A stretch of 64,000 bases of DNA from Jatrophihabitans_A sp035248685 (GCA_035248685.1 DATFHF010000061.1:62001-126000), one strand, 5' to 3'; positions 19,202 through 33,191 are shown, numbered from the stretch's first letter. Translations and numbers: made by a program. Notes: generated by a model from the sequence alone, not told the origin.

Positions 19202-21128
19202 GCGATGTCCGAGCAGGAAGCCGCGGCTTCGAGGGCCGCCGCCCGATCTTCGTGTTCTCCGCACCCACCACGCCGAACGGCGACCTACACCTGGGACATT
19301 TGGGCGGGCCCTATCTCGGAGCCGATGCCTACGTTCGATTCCAGCGGATGAACGGTGCAGAGGTGTTCCACATCGCCGGCAGCGACGACTTCCAGAGTTA
19401 CGTTGCCAGCGCCGCCGTACGGGATGGCCGATCCTACGCGGAGACCGCGGCGCACTACAGTGCCGAAATCTATGCCACCCACCAGCTGTTCGACATCAGC
19501 ATCGACGAGTACATGGTTCCCAGCGCCGATCCGGTCTACCCGGAACGGGTGCAGCGGTTCTTCTCCAAGATCGCCGCGTCCCCATTGGTCTCGCTCCGCT
19601 CGGATCCGGTGTTGTTGGACGGCGAGAGCGGCCAATACCTCTACGAGGCGGACGTGTCCGGTGGCTGCCCGACCTGTGGACAGCCCAGCGGCGGCAACAT
19701 GTGTGAGGAGTGTGGCGAGCCGAACCTCTGTACCGACCTGATTGATCCGGTGTCCGGGGTGTCCGACGCTCCGCCACGGATTGCCGAACTGGCGCGGTAT
19801 TCCCTGGCGCTACATGAGATGCGTGCCGACCTCCTAGCGCATCATCGGCTCGGCCGGGTGCCCGCCCGGTTGAAGGAGCTCAACAACCGGGTCTTCCAGC
19901 GGGATGAGCTGAACATGGCGATCACCCATCCCGGACAGTGGGGTATTCCGCCGGCCGAACCTGGCGCAGAGGGTCAGCTGATCTGGCTATGGATCGACCT
20001 GGCCTACCGATACCTGTACGGCATCGAGACCATCGGTCGCCGGCTGGGCCGGGATTGGCGTGCCGACCAGCCGCAGCCCGACTGGAAGATCGTCCACTTC
20101 ATGGGCTTCGACAACACCTTCGGCTACACCGTATTCAAGCTCGCGATGTATCGGCTGGCACACCCGGACTGGTCTCCGGACATCGACTACAACCCCAACG
20201 AATTCAGCCTGTTGGACGGCAGCAAGTTCTCCACCAGTCGCCGCCACGCCATCTGGGCCAAGGACGTTCTGACGCCGCATACGGTCGATGCGCTTCGCTG
20301 CTACCTCTCTCTGATGCGGCCGGAAGGACGGCGCACCAACTTCGTGATGGCCGAATACGAAAGCTTCGTTGCCGATGTCCTGGTCGGCCGCTGGCAGCGC
20401 TGGCTGAACGACCTCGGCCACCGGATCGAGAGGCACCACGGCGGCGCGGCGCCGCCGGCCGGGACCTGGACGCCGGAACACCACGCATTCCTGGCCAGGC
20501 TCGAGGATCGCCGTTCGGCGATCGGCAACGCGCTGGGCGAGGACGACTTCTCGCTGAGCCGCGCGGCTCGCGTGCTGATGGGCATCGTCGAGGACGCGAC
20601 CGAGTTCGCGGCCGCCACCCGGTATGCGGCCGACCTGCCGGAGTGGCAGGACGAGGCCCGCACCGCGCTAGCGCTGGAATTAGCCGCCGCCCGCCTGCTG
20701 TCGCTGGTCAGCGCTCCGGTGATGCCCCGGTTCGCCGCTCGGCTGTCGGCAGCGCTGGGTCAGGGTGAACCGGTGAGCTGGCCGGAGCAGGTGCCCCAAC
20801 TGCCGGCCGGCCAGCAGATCGATCTCAGCCAGGTGGTCTTCTTCGGGGCGTCCACCGTCCGATCGCCGGTGCTGCCCTGGCTGAACTCGGCCGTGTGCGA
20901 GGCGCTGAAGGTCGAACCGGCGGCGGCCGATGAGGGCAGTTCGCTGGCCCTGCTGGGCATGACGTCCATGCAGTCCATCGCCCTGCAGTACCAGATCCTG
21001 GACCGGACCGGAGTCGACCTCAGCATCGAGCAGCTGCTGGGCGAGCGTTCGATCGCCGACCTCGCCGGCTATCTGGAGGCCGCGATGACCGATGACCAGA
21101 TCGCCGAACTCGTCGAAGCGCCACACCC

Positions 21129-21132
<4 letters not shown>
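19198..21132 (+). CDS. MetRS-like enzyme fused to a carrier-protein domain
   Basis: 644 residues. Residues ~15-520 are a class I aminoacyl-tRNA synthetase core of methionyl type: HLGH at 31-34 (HIGH motif), a Cys knuckle near 157-178 (CPTCG...CEEC), and KFSTS at 343-347 in place of KMSKS. A helical region follows. Residues ~560-635 look like an acyl/peptidyl carrier domain, with LGMTSMQSI placing Ser590 where the phosphopantetheine Ser is expected. In Spb40/Tri28-type hydrazine synthetases a MetRS-like domain activates glycine and joins it to N6-hydroxylysine, and a fused cupin then rearranges the ester to an N-N bond. Here no cupin is fused and a carrier is present instead. It overlaps both neighbours by 4 bp. 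It is not the housekeeping MetRS. Confidence 0.85.
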
Positions 21133-24481
<3,349 letters not shown>

Positions 24482-24485
<4 letters not shown>

Positions 24486-26023
24486 TGCCTCGACAGGTGA
24501 TCAACGAGCTGCTGAGCCGGCCACCGAGGCCGGGCAACCGGATCTCCTTCGTCCGGCTGGACGGTACCCGCAGCATCGAGCTGACCGAGCTGTACGAGCA
24601 GTCGGGTCGCTTGGCGATGCAGCTGGCCGAGGCGGGCCTGCGGGCCGGCGATCGGATCGGCATCCTGGCCGCCAACTGCCTGGAGTGGGTGCTGCTGGAC
24701 CTCGCCGCGCTGCGCCTCAAGGTGATGGTGGCAGGCTTCGAGCCGGGTAAGTTCACCGCCGACCGCGCGCTGGTCGAACGCTATCGGCTGGCCGCCTTGT
24801 TCACCGACCGGTCGGTTCCGGAGGCCGACGAGGCGATCCGCCCCATCTCGGACGTGCTCGACCTATGCCAGAAGGGCGATTGCGCAAACCCACCGGTTTT
24901 GCAATACCAGCCGGCAGAGGCGTACGCGCTGAAGTTCACCTCCGGCAGTTCCGGCGAGCCCAAGGGGCTGACCGCCTCGGTCGGCAGCATCGACAACACG
25001 ATATCGGCGGTGCAGGACATGTTCCAGCACGGCAGCCAGGATGATCTCTTCCTGTTCCTGCCGCTGTCCCTGCTGCAGCAGCGGTTTTGGATCTACTCTG
25101 CACTCTGCTTCGGCCATGACGTGACCGTCAGCACCTACGAGGCGGCCTTTCCTGCCCTGCGGAAGGCTCGCCCGACCGTGGTGATGGGGGTTCCAGGCTT
25201 CTTCGAGACGGCGATGAAGCACCTCACCACCAGAGCCTGCCGGGCTGCCGACGTTCCGTTCCCGGAGGCCGTCCGACGGGCCGCGGTGGACTTCTTCGGC
25301 GACCGGATCCGGTATCTGTGGACGGGTTCCGCGCCGGCTCGGCAGGAGATGCTGCGGTTCTTCATCGATGCCGGCCTGCCGATCTTCGAGGGTTATGGGC
25401 TGAACGAGGCCTGCATCGTGGCCAAGAACAGCCCGACCGCACACCGACTCGGCAGCGTCGGCAAGGTGCTGCCCGGCAAGACGGTGCTGTTGGACGACAA
25501 CGGCGTGATCAGCGTGCGCTGCGACTATCCGGTGTGCTCCGGCTACCTCTACGGCGCACCGGCGGACAGCGCGCGGATATTCGCCGGCGACGGGGTGGTT
25601 CGCACCGGCGACCTGGGCTACCTGGACGAGGACGGCTTCCTCTATATCCAGGGCCGGGCCGATGACGTGATCGTGTTGGACAACGGTCGGAAGGTCATCG
25701 TCCGCCCGATCGAGGAACGCATCCAGGCAAGCCCGGCCATCGATGCATGCGTGCTGTTCTGCCCGACCCAGACCAGCCTGGTGGCGGTCATCTCACCCGC
25801 AACTGAGCCGGCCGACGAGGACGCCATCCTGGCGCATGTCGCGGCCTGCAACGCCGTCCTGGCGGCCGACGAGCAGGTGGCCAGAGTGGTGATCGCCGAA
25901 CCGAGATTCAGCACGGACAACGGCCTGCTCTCAGGGCAGTTCAAGCCCCGAAGGGCTCGGATCCTCCAGCGTTACCAGGCAGAGATCCATGCCCAGCCGC
26001 AGGGTTCCGGGGCGATTGGATGA
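24482..26023 (+). CDS. Stand-alone AMP-forming acyl ligase
   Basis: 513-residue ANL-superfamily enzyme (acyl-CoA synthetase / free adenylation domain). Seen: the P-loop TSGSSGEPKG near residue 155, GYGLNEA, RTGDLGYLDEDGFLYIQGRADD, and a C-terminal Lys (QFKPRR) at the A10 position. It has no carrier domain of its own. By analogy with Tri29 in triacsin synthesis, it may adenylate hydrazinoacetate and load it onto a free carrier (the ACP at 34853) or onto the MetRS-fused carrier. The start ATG at 24482 overlaps the preceding stop; a second ATG follows directly. A fatty-acyl or aryl substrate is the alternative. Confidence 0.85.
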
Positions 26024-29000
26024 TCCCCGCACCTCCTCGTGTCGCCCTGGACCCGGATGAACGGAAGCCACCGATGACCGATCAGCTTGCATCTCCGGCC
26101 GATTCCACAGCCATTCCGCGGCGCGGCACGGCAGTTGCCGAACCGCCGTTGTCGTACGCACAGGAGCAGCTGTGGTTCATCGACCGGTACCACTGCCTGC
26201 CCACCTGGAACGTCCCGGGCATAGTGCGCTTCACCGGTGATGTCGATGTTGCCGCGGTGGCCGGTGCCGTCACCGCGTTGGTGGAGCGTCACGAGATCCT
26301 GCGCAGCCGGCTGGTGGCCGACGCCACCGGCCGGCCGGTCCAGCTCATCGACCCGCCGGTCCGCATCGAGTTGCCGGAGCTCGACCTCAGCGACGAGCCC
26401 GATCCACAAGCCCGGCTGACCGAACTTGCCGAGGCCGGCGCGCTGGAGACCTTCGACCTGGCGCGCGGTCCGTTGTTCCGGGCCGAGCTGATCAAGCTTT
26501 CCGAGACCGATCATGCCCTGCTGCTCAACGCCCACCAGTCGGTATTCGACGCCTGGTCGTTCGAGGTGCTGATGTCCGAGTTGGCCGCGCTATATGACCG
26601 GGAGCTGACCGGCAGCCCCGCCGCCCTGCCAGAACTGCCGATCCAGTTCGCCGACTATGCCCAATGGGAACGCGACCAGTTGAGCGGTGCCGTGCTGGAC
26701 CGACTTCTCCACTACTGGCGGACGCAGCTGAGCGGATACCAGGCCGTGCAGATGCCGACCGACCGACCTCGGCCGGTGGCCTTCGATCATTCGGGCCGGC
26801 TGGCCTCGCTGGACCTCGGCCCGGAATTGCTCACCAAGTTGAGCTCAACCGCGAGCCGAGCAGGCACCACGCCACTCGTGGTGCTGCTGACCGCGTTACA
26901 GGCGCTGATGCATCGCTACACCGAGCAGACCGACATCATGGTGGGGATGGCCGACGCCTGCCGCACTCGTGCCGAACTGATACCACTGATCGGGCTGGTG
27001 GCCAACACACTGCCGATCCGGGCCGATGTCTCCGGCGATCCCACATTCGAGGAGTTGTTGGCACAGGCACGCGAAACCACGGCCGCCGGGTACGCGCATC
27101 AGGCGCTGCCGTTCGCGAAGTTGATCGACCTGCTGCAGGTGGAGCGCGACACCAGCCGGACGCCGATCTTCCAGGTCGCGCTGAGCTATCGCGAGGCGAT
27201 CGAACCGGTGCAGCTGCCCGGCGTGCGGCTGAGCCTGCAGCCGGTGCGGCTGATGGCCGCCAAGTTCGACCTGGACTTCGTTGCCGAAGCACGCGACGGT
27301 TCGTTGCGGTTGGCGGTCAGCTATCCGCCGGCGCTCTACGACCCGGCAACCGTACAGCGGTTGCTCGGTCATCTCGGAGTGCTGCTCGAAGCGGCACTGG
27401 ACGATCCGACCCGGCGGATCTCGGCGTTGCCCCTACTAACCGCGGCCGAGCTCTACGACGAGGTGCATGGCTGGAACGACACGGCTGCCGACTTCCCGGT
27501 CACCTGCATCCACGAGCAGTTCGAGCTGGCGGCCGAGCGGTACCCGGACCGCATCGCCGGCACGTTCCTCGCCGATGGCACCGAACGGACGAGCCTCAGC
27601 TATGCCGACCTGAACACTGACGCCAACCGGATCGGGCGCCGACTGGTCGAACTCGGCGTCGGCCCGGAGGTGTTGGTCGGGGTCTGCATGCGGCCCTCGG
27701 TCCGGCGGCTGGCTGTGCTGCTGGCGATCATGAAGGCCGGCGGTGGGTATGTCCCACTCGATCCGGAGCTACCCGGCGAACGACTCGCCTTCATAATCGA
27801 TGACACCGCGATGCCGGTCATCGTGGCCGACCTGGCCAGCGAACCGGGGCTGCCGAAGACCGGCGCGACGATCGTCTCGCTGGACGCCGAATGGTCGGCG
27901 ATCATGCAACGGGATCCGGACAACCTCCGGCTCGCCTCGACCCCCTCCAACGTCGCCTATGTCATCTACACCTCGGGATCGACCGGGCTGCCCAAGGGCG
28001 TGGTGGTGGAACACCGGCACGCGCTGAACTTCCTGCTCGGCATGATCGACCGTTGGAGGATCGGCCCGGCTGACCGGGTGTTGCAGTTGGCCTCGCTCAA
28101 CTTCGACGTCTCCGTCGGCGAGATGTTCCTGACACTGTGCTCGGGAGCGACCGCGGTGCTGACCGACCGGCAGACGCTGATGTCGCCGCCCCGGCTGGCC
28201 GAACTGATGCGCAGCGAACGAATCACCTTCGCCACCATGCCGCCGGCCGTGGTGAACCTGCTGACCGGACAGGAGTTCCCCGATCTGCGCGCGTTGGTGT
28301 CCGCCGGCGAGGAACTCTCCTCCGAACTGGTACGGGCCTGGTTGCGGCCCGGGCTGCACTTCTACAACGGTTACGGGCCGACCGAAGCGGCCATCGGGGC
28401 GTGCTTCGGGGAGATGGATGGAACCATCTTCCCACCACCGATCGGTCGCCCGAAGCCGAACTACCAGGTGTACGTGCTCGATCAATACTTGAACCCGGTG
28501 CCGATCGGGGTGATCGGAGAGCTGCATATCGGCGGCGCCGGGGTGACTCGGGGTTACCTCAACCGGCCGGACCTCACCGCTGAAAGGTTCATCAAGGATC
28601 CGTTCCGCGACGTCGAGGGAGCGCGGCTGTACAAGACCGGCGACCTGGTCAAGCGGCTGCCGGACGGCAACATCGCATTCGTCGGGCGGATCGACGGTCA
28701 GGTGAAGATCCGAGGCCTGCGGGTGGAACTGGGCGAGATCGAATCGGCGTTGGCGGCCATGCCCGGAGTGTTGCAGGCGGTGGTCACGGTGATCAACGTA
28801 GCGGAGAAACAACTCGTCGGTTACCTGCGACTCGATCCGGAGGCGTCGCCGGGCCTCAGCGTGGCCGACCTCCGTGCCGAACTTGCGCAGCGGCTGCCTG
28901 CCTACATGGTGCCGGCTAGCCTGGTGGTGCTCGAGGAGTTCCCGTTGACCCACAACGGAAAAATCGACAAGGCGGCGCTGCCGGCTCCCGAGACCGTCAG

Positions 29001-29316
29001 CGTGGAGAGCTATGTTGCGCCGAGCACGCTGATCGAGACGGTGCTGGTCGACATGTACGCCACCCTGCTCAACCAGGAGCAGGTCGGTACCGAGAACAGC
29101 TTCTTCGACGTGGGCGGCAGCTCCCTGCTGGCGATGCAGCTGGTCACCCGATTGCGCAGGGATCTCGCGGTCGATGTCGATGTGACCGCGATCTTCCTCG
29201 CCCCCACGCCCAAGCAGCTCGCGGCGGTACTGCGGGACAAGTACGGCTTGGAGGATGTCGAACTGGGCGAGCAGGGCCTGGACGGGCTGATCGAGCAGGA
29301 ACCGCAGCCGTCCTAG
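26020..29316 (+). CDS. NRPS, C-A-T with altered HHxxxDG motif
   Basis: 1098-residue synthetase. The condensation domain (~40-460) reads H172-Q-SVF-D-A178: the second His, normally the catalytic base, is Gln. The adenylation domain (~490-985) has TSGSTGLPKG and NGYGPTE, with code by eye D-V-G-T-V-A-G-I-G-K (amino acid not recognised). The carrier has Ser1035 in GGSSLLAM. No thioesterase. The 4-bp overlap start at 26020 matches operon style; the ATG at 26074 has a better ribosome binding site (GGAAG, 6 bp) and may be the true start. It is the last gene of operon 2 and converges on the diiron oxidase gene, whose stop begins 3 bp before this gene's end. Confidence 0.9.
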   Translation: MIPAPPRVALDPDERKPPMTDQLASPADSTAIPRRGTAVAEPPLSYAQEQLWFIDRYHCLPTWNVPGIVRFTGDVDVAAVAGAVTALVERHEILRSRLVADATGRPVQLIDPPVRIELPELDLSDEPDPQARLTELAEAGALETFDLARGPLFRAELIKLSETDHALLLNAHQSVFDAWSFEVLMSELAALYDRELTGSPAALPELPIQFADYAQWERDQLSGAVLDRLLHYWRTQLSGYQAVQMPTDRPRPVAFDHSGRLASLDLGPELLTKLSSTASRAGTTPLVVLLTALQALMHRYTEQTDIMVGMADACRTRAELIPLIGLVANTLPIRADVSGDPTFEELLAQARETTAAGYAHQALPFAKLIDLLQVERDTSRTPIFQVALSYREAIEPVQLPGVRLSLQPVRLMAAKFDLDFVAEARDGSLRLAVSYPPALYDPATVQRLLGHLGVLLEAALDDPTRRISALPLLTAAELYDEVHGWNDTAADFPVTCIHEQFELAAERYPDRIAGTFLADGTERTSLSYADLNTDANRIGRRLVELGVGPEVLVGVCMRPSVRRLAVLLAIMKAGGGYVPLDPELPGERLAFIIDDTAMPVIVADLASEPGLPKTGATIVSLDAEWSAIMQRDPDNLRLASTPSNVAYVIYTSGSTGLPKGVVVEHRHALNFLLGMIDRWRIGPADRVLQLASLNFDVSVGEMFLTLCSGATAVLTDRQTLMSPPRLAELMRSERITFATMPPAVVNLLTGQEFPDLRALVSAGEELSSELVRAWLRPGLHFYNGYGPTEAAIGACFGEMDGTIFPPPIGRPKPNYQVYVLDQYLNPVPIGVIGELHIGGAGVTRGYLNRPDLTAERFIKDPFRDVEGARLYKTGDLVKRLPDGNIAFVGRIDGQVKIRGLRVELGEIESALAAMPGVLQAVVTVINVAEKQLVGYLRLDPEASPGLSVADLRAELAQRLPAYMVPASLVVLEEFPLTHNGKIDKAALPAPETVSVESYVAPSTLIETVLVDMYATLLNQEQVGTENSFFDVGGSSLLAMQLVTRLRRDLAVDVDVTAIFLAPTPKQLAAVLRDKYGLEDVELGEQGLDGLIEQEPQPS

Positions 29317-31514
29317 ATCAACAGGTCGGCGAGCGGCTCGGAGCCTGCCGGGGCGCTCGGGGGGTTGGCCAGCTGCTTCAGCAACGCGTGCTCGACGAAC
29401 AGCGCGAGCGAGGCGTACCCCCGCCAGATCCGTCGCCACTCCTGCTGCACCACGTCCTCGCCGGCGGTTCGGCGGACACCGTCCAGGTAGGACACGATGA
29501 TATCGGCGGCCTGCTTGGCGTGCCCGGCCGAGAAGTTGTCGATGGTCAGGTGCGCCTGCTCGTAGCAGATGTCGAAGCCGTGGTGGCGAAGCTTCTGTAT
29601 CTCGTGCAGCCGCAGCTCGCCGGAGCCGAACATCTCTACCGCGTAGTTGTAGCCGAGCAGTTCGTTGTAGAAGGTGTCGGGCAGCAGGCACATGATCAGT
29701 AGGTGGAGTGAGAATCCGTAGAGGTCGTCGGGCAGGTCGGCCTGATCCATGAAAGCCTCGGTGCGGATATGTGGCAGGTCGATGCCGAGGCTGTGCAACA
29801 ACCGATGGGTCAGGGTGAGGTGGTTCTTCACCAGGTCGCCATGGCCCATCTCATCGGCGTAGATGGCGAACAGCATGTGGTCGCTCTCCCGCTCGAAGTG
29901 TCCGGTGTTTCCGACCTTGTGCAGCCAGGCGCCGTCGATCAGGTACCCGAGGGCATAGGTGCACTGGGTGAAGATCACCTCGTCGCGATCAGGGATCTCG
30001 ACCAACGGCCGATAGGGGTCGACGAGTTTTTCCCAGTAGACGCGTTCGCCACGCTCGTATACGGCTTGCGGCGTGTAGTCGAAATAGCTGGCGTCGGTGT
30101 AGCGGCCGGCAGCTCCGTGCTCGAACAACACCTCGGCAGTTGAGAGATTGTGGCGGACACGCTCGGCCGCGCGGGTCAGCGTGTTCGGGAAGTTCTCGAT
30201 GTTGATCAGCCGGAAGAACAGCTCGCGGTCGTCCAGCTCCGCCGGGGCCGCGATCACCACGTCCGCCGGCTCGCTCTCGGCAAACCGGTGTAGCCACCGC
30301 CCGGCGGCCTCATCCCCAGCCGTACACGGTGAGATCTCGATCGCCGGGCGGTTCCCGGCCTGCACCGAGGCGACCCAGCTGCGGAAAACAGCTGCTTCCT
30401 GGTCGTCGAAGATGCCGAACATCGGGCCACCGAACTTCATCGCTGTGGTGAACGGGCTGCTGCCGTCATGGCCGCGGTTGACGTACGGGGATTCCCGGAA
30501 CCGGCCGAGGAAGTCGGCTAGGTCGAGTTCGGAGTCGGTGAAGGTCTCGGATAGCCGGCGGCCATCGACCGACACCCGGCCGTGTTGCCGGCCGGCAAGC
30601 TTGGCATGCCGGGAGATGACCTCGGCGACCCGGGACTCCAGTGAAAGTTCGCTGCGCCAGCGGGCGAGGTCGGTCAGCATGCCGAGGTGCTCGCGTTCGA
30701 GGTCGATCACCAGCCGTACCGCACGGATGAAGCGCGTGCAAGCGGCTGGGGTGGCCAGTTCCGTGAATTCGGCCAGCAGCGCCGTCAGTGCCTCGGTGGG
30801 CAGCGTCGGTTGGCTGCCGAGGAGCAGGTCGTCGATGCCGAGCATCCGGAACGCGAACTGGACCGCTGCCACCTCGGGCAAGAAGTTGGCCGGCAGCCGG
30901 GACAGCGCCAGGTACCAGCAGGCGTGCAGCGCCGTTAGTGGCCGGGCATCGGCCCGGGCCAGGAAGTCGTGCGCACCGATCGGCGGCAGTGTGACGTCGG
31001 TCGCCTCCAGCGCGCGGCGTCGGCGGAATTCCTGGGCATGCATGGGTTTCCCGGCGCCGCGCTGGGCATAGTGCTGGGCGAAGAGCCGATTGACGAGGAT
31101 CGCGGGCTGGGTGGCGGGTTGGGACACCGTGTCCAGCCAGCATCCGTCCAGCAGCGCCAGCGGCGCGCGTTGCCGGTATACCAGCTGGCGGATCTCGGTC
31201 GGCAGCTCGGCAAAGCCGGCCACCATCGGAGCCAACTCGGCCCGCGCCGCCTCGACCAGCGCCGGAATCTCGGCGATGCCGATGGCCGGGTCCGGCAGGT
31301 CGCCGAGGAAGCTGTCGACCAGCCTTCGACAGGTCAGCAGGGCGGCATCGGATTCCTGGTCGCGCACCAGCCGGTGGAACAGCTCGTTGATCGGCAAGCG
31401 GCGGAGCCGGTCGGCTTCAGCCTGTCCGGCAGGGCTGATCTCGAAGTTACGTGCGGGCAACACCACCGTTCGGTCGGGCAGCATGCAGTGCGGATTCGGT
31501 ACCGAGATGGTCAT
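29313..31514 (-). CDS. Heme-oxygenase-like diiron oxidase (HDO), 733 aa
   Basis: Member of the iron-containing redox enzyme / HDO superfamily (SznF, BesC and UndA are relatives), which use a diiron centre and O2 for N-oxygenation, desaturation or C-C cleavage. The C-terminal third holds likely ligands: EMGH near 550, a Glu in YAVEMFG, and EQAHLTIDNFSAGH near 650-664 (His, Asp and His). The first ~450 residues are an additional region I cannot assign, making it about twice the length of simple HDOs. It is the last gene of minus operon 3 and overlaps the KAS III gene by 4 bp. In this context, oxidation of a hydrazine nitrogen or an adjacent carbon is a reasonable guess. Confidence 0.75.
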   Translation of the reverse strand: MTISVPNPHCMLPDRTVVLPARNFEISPAGQAEADRLRRLPINELFHRLVRDQESDAALLTCRRLVDSFLGDLPDPAIGIAEIPALVEAARAELAPMVAGFAELPTEIRQLVYRQRAPLALLDGCWLDTVSQPATQPAILVNRLFAQHYAQRGAGKPMHAQEFRRRRALEATDVTLPPIGAHDFLARADARPLTALHACWYLALSRLPANFLPEVAAVQFAFRMLGIDDLLLGSQPTLPTEALTALLAEFTELATPAACTRFIRAVRLVIDLEREHLGMLTDLARWRSELSLESRVAEVISRHAKLAGRQHGRVSVDGRRLSETFTDSELDLADFLGRFRESPYVNRGHDGSSPFTTAMKFGGPMFGIFDDQEAAVFRSWVASVQAGNRPAIEISPCTAGDEAAGRWLHRFAESEPADVVIAAPAELDDRELFFRLINIENFPNTLTRAAERVRHNLSTAEVLFEHGAAGRYTDASYFDYTPQAVYERGERVYWEKLVDPYRPLVEIPDRDEVIFTQCTYALGYLIDGAWLHKVGNTGHFERESDHMLFAIYADEMGHGDLVKNHLTLTHRLLHSLGIDLPHIRTEAFMDQADLPDDLYGFSLHLLIMCLLPDTFYNELLGYNYAVEMFGSGELRLHEIQKLRHHGFDICYEQAHLTIDNFSAGHAKQAADIIVSYLDGVRRTAGEDVVQQEWRRIWRGYASLALFVEHALLKQLANPPSAPAGSEPLADLLI

Positions 31515-32431
31515 CGCCGGCCCTCCTGATCAAGCTTTCGCAATAGCACGCCGAATCGCGAACCCGGCACGCTGGCCACCAACAGGTAGTGGTGGCCGGG
31601 ATGGGTCGGCCGATCCAGCAGGTTGATCAGCGGATCCGCGGCGTAGCAGTGCCCCACCCGGGTGATGTTGCCGGTGTAGATCTGTTCGGCGGTGTAGTTG
31701 GCCTGCCGCTCCTTCACCACCACCAGCGGCAGGAAGACGTTGAGGTGCATGACGCCGCAGACGTCATCGAGCTTCATGCCGTGTGGTTCGAGCAGCCGGT
31801 CGTTGACGGTCCGGGCGAGTTCGGAACTGATCTCCGCCGTCTGAATCAAGGCATCGACATCCTGGGCGTTGGCACAACCCAACACCTCGAAGGTCGGCCC
31901 GGCAGGCTCGCTGCCGATCAGGCAGCTGGCCGCCCCGTCGGAGAACAGCGCGTAGCTGGCCATCCGCTGCGATTCGTCCAGCACTCGATCGGCTGTGATG
32001 ACCAATACCCGTCGGTACCGACCGCTGGCCACCAGCGCGGCCGCCAGGTCGATGCCTGCTAGCAGGTTGGTGCAACGGTTCAGCGTGATGCCGTAGAAGC
32101 CGATGTTCCCAAGCCCCAGGCCGGTCAGCACCTCGGCGAAGAACTGCCCATGTTCCTCGGCAGGTTTGCTGATGCTGGTGGAGCACAGCACCAGGGCGTC
32201 GACCTGGGCCGCCGGCACGCCGGCCGAATCGAGCGTCCGGCGTCCGGTTTCGATGCACAGCTGGGTCAGCGGCCGTTCGGTGCGCCGGATCGTGCCCCAG
32301 CCCCAGAGCGCCGGCTTCGGCTGCAACTGGAAGGCTGCGGCCCGTTCGGCCAGGCCATCGATGCTGGTGTGGTCGTCCTCGTGCTCGCCGAGCACATAGC
32401 TCGGTGCGCTCAGATAGCTGAGGTTCAGCAC
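31511..32431 (-). CDS. KAS III-like condensing or acyl-transfer enzyme
   Basis: 306-residue thiolase-fold protein of the 3-oxoacyl-ACP synthase III group, starting at GTG. The nucleophile is Cys120 (LNRCTNLLAG). A later His lies in MHLNVF, matching the HxAN block of FabH. The block that normally supplies the catalytic Asn reads RVGHCYAADP, so His appears to replace Asn. Loss of the Asn is seen in KAS III relatives that transfer acyl groups to O or N instead of decarboxylative condensation. It could move an acyl group from the nearby ACP. It lies 16 bp after the type II thioesterase gene and overlaps the HDO gene. Confidence 0.82.
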   Translation of the reverse strand: MLNLSYLSAPSYVLGEHEDDHTSIDGLAERAAAFQLQPKPALWGWGTIRRTERPLTQLCIETGRRTLDSAGVPAAQVDALVLCSTSISKPAEEHGQFFAEVLTGLGLGNIGFYGITLNRCTNLLAGIDLAAALVASGRYRRVLVITADRVLDESQRMASYALFSDGAASCLIGSEPAGPTFEVLGCANAQDVDALIQTAEISSELARTVNDRLLEPHGMKLDDVCGVMHLNVFLPLVVVKERQANYTAEQIYTGNITRVGHCYAADPLINLLDRPTHPGHHYLLVASVPGSRFGVLLRKLDQEGRR

Positions 32432-32447
32432 TTGTGACCACCGCCCG

Positions 32448-33191
32448 TCAGATCAGTTCGACGTGCTGATCGGTTCGCACCACGTCGCGCAGCACGTCGG
32501 TGATCAGCGCCGGGTCGTCCTCGAAGTAGAAGTGGCCACCCGGAACCCAGCGGAGGTCAGGTTCCCGGACGAACTCGTTCCGCCAGGGCATGATCCGCGC
32601 CTCATCGAGATGCGGGTCCGCCTCGCCGGTGATCACGGTGGCCGGGATTTCCAACGGCGGGCTCGACTGGTACCGATACTGCGCAGCGACCTTGAAGTCC
32701 GCCTGCACGCTGGGAAGCAATACCTCCAGAAGATCCTCGTCGGCCAGTACTTCGGCCGGCAGGCCGCCGAAGAAGGCCAGCGCGTCGGCGAATTCCTGCC
32801 CCTGCTTGCGGCTGAGTTCGAGCACTCGGGCCGACGGCAGCAGCCGCGGTGCCGCGAGCGCGGACACGACCAGATGCGCGAGCGCTGGCTCGTCGCGCAA
32901 CCGGCGGCACGCCTCGAAGGCAATCAGGGCGCCGAAGCTGTGACCGAACAGGTAGATCGGGCTGGCCTGCTCGGCAGCGGCCTGCCGGAGCGCGATGGTG
33001 ACACCGTCGATGTATTCGGTCAGCGTCAGCCGGCTGCCCGGCGGGTGCACGACCGCGATGAGCTGTGCATCGGCTGCCAACGCCGGCTGCCAGGCAAGGA
33101 AGCTGCGTGGGTTGCCACCGGCATGGGCGAAGCAGAATATCCGCGCCGCTCGATGCTCCGTGGCCGGTTGGGAGTGAAACCACTCTGCCAT
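32448..33191 (-). CDS. Type II thioesterase
   Basis: 247-residue alpha/beta hydrolase that removes wrong or stalled acyl groups from carrier domains in NRPS/PKS systems. It begins MAEWFHSQPAT, with the oxyanion region FCFAHAGGNPRSF, nucleophile elbow GHSFGA near residue 93, a later acidic segment TGEADPHLD and the catalytic His in GGHFYFED. The ATG at 33191 overlaps the preceding stop (TGATG). The open frame upstream of it is only the shadow of the neighbouring gene. A proofreading role for region A is typical for the family. Confidence 0.9.
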   Translation of the reverse strand: MAEWFHSQPATEHRAARIFCFAHAGGNPRSFLAWQPALAADAQLIAVVHPPGSRLTLTEYIDGVTIALRQAAAEQASPIYLFGHSFGALIAFEACRRLRDEPALAHLVVSALAAPRLLPSARVLELSRKQGQEFADALAFFGGLPAEVLADEDLLEVLLPSVQADFKVAAQYRYQSSPPLEIPATVITGEADPHLDEARIMPWRNEFVREPDLRWVPGGHFYFEDDPALITDVLRDVVRTDQHVELI

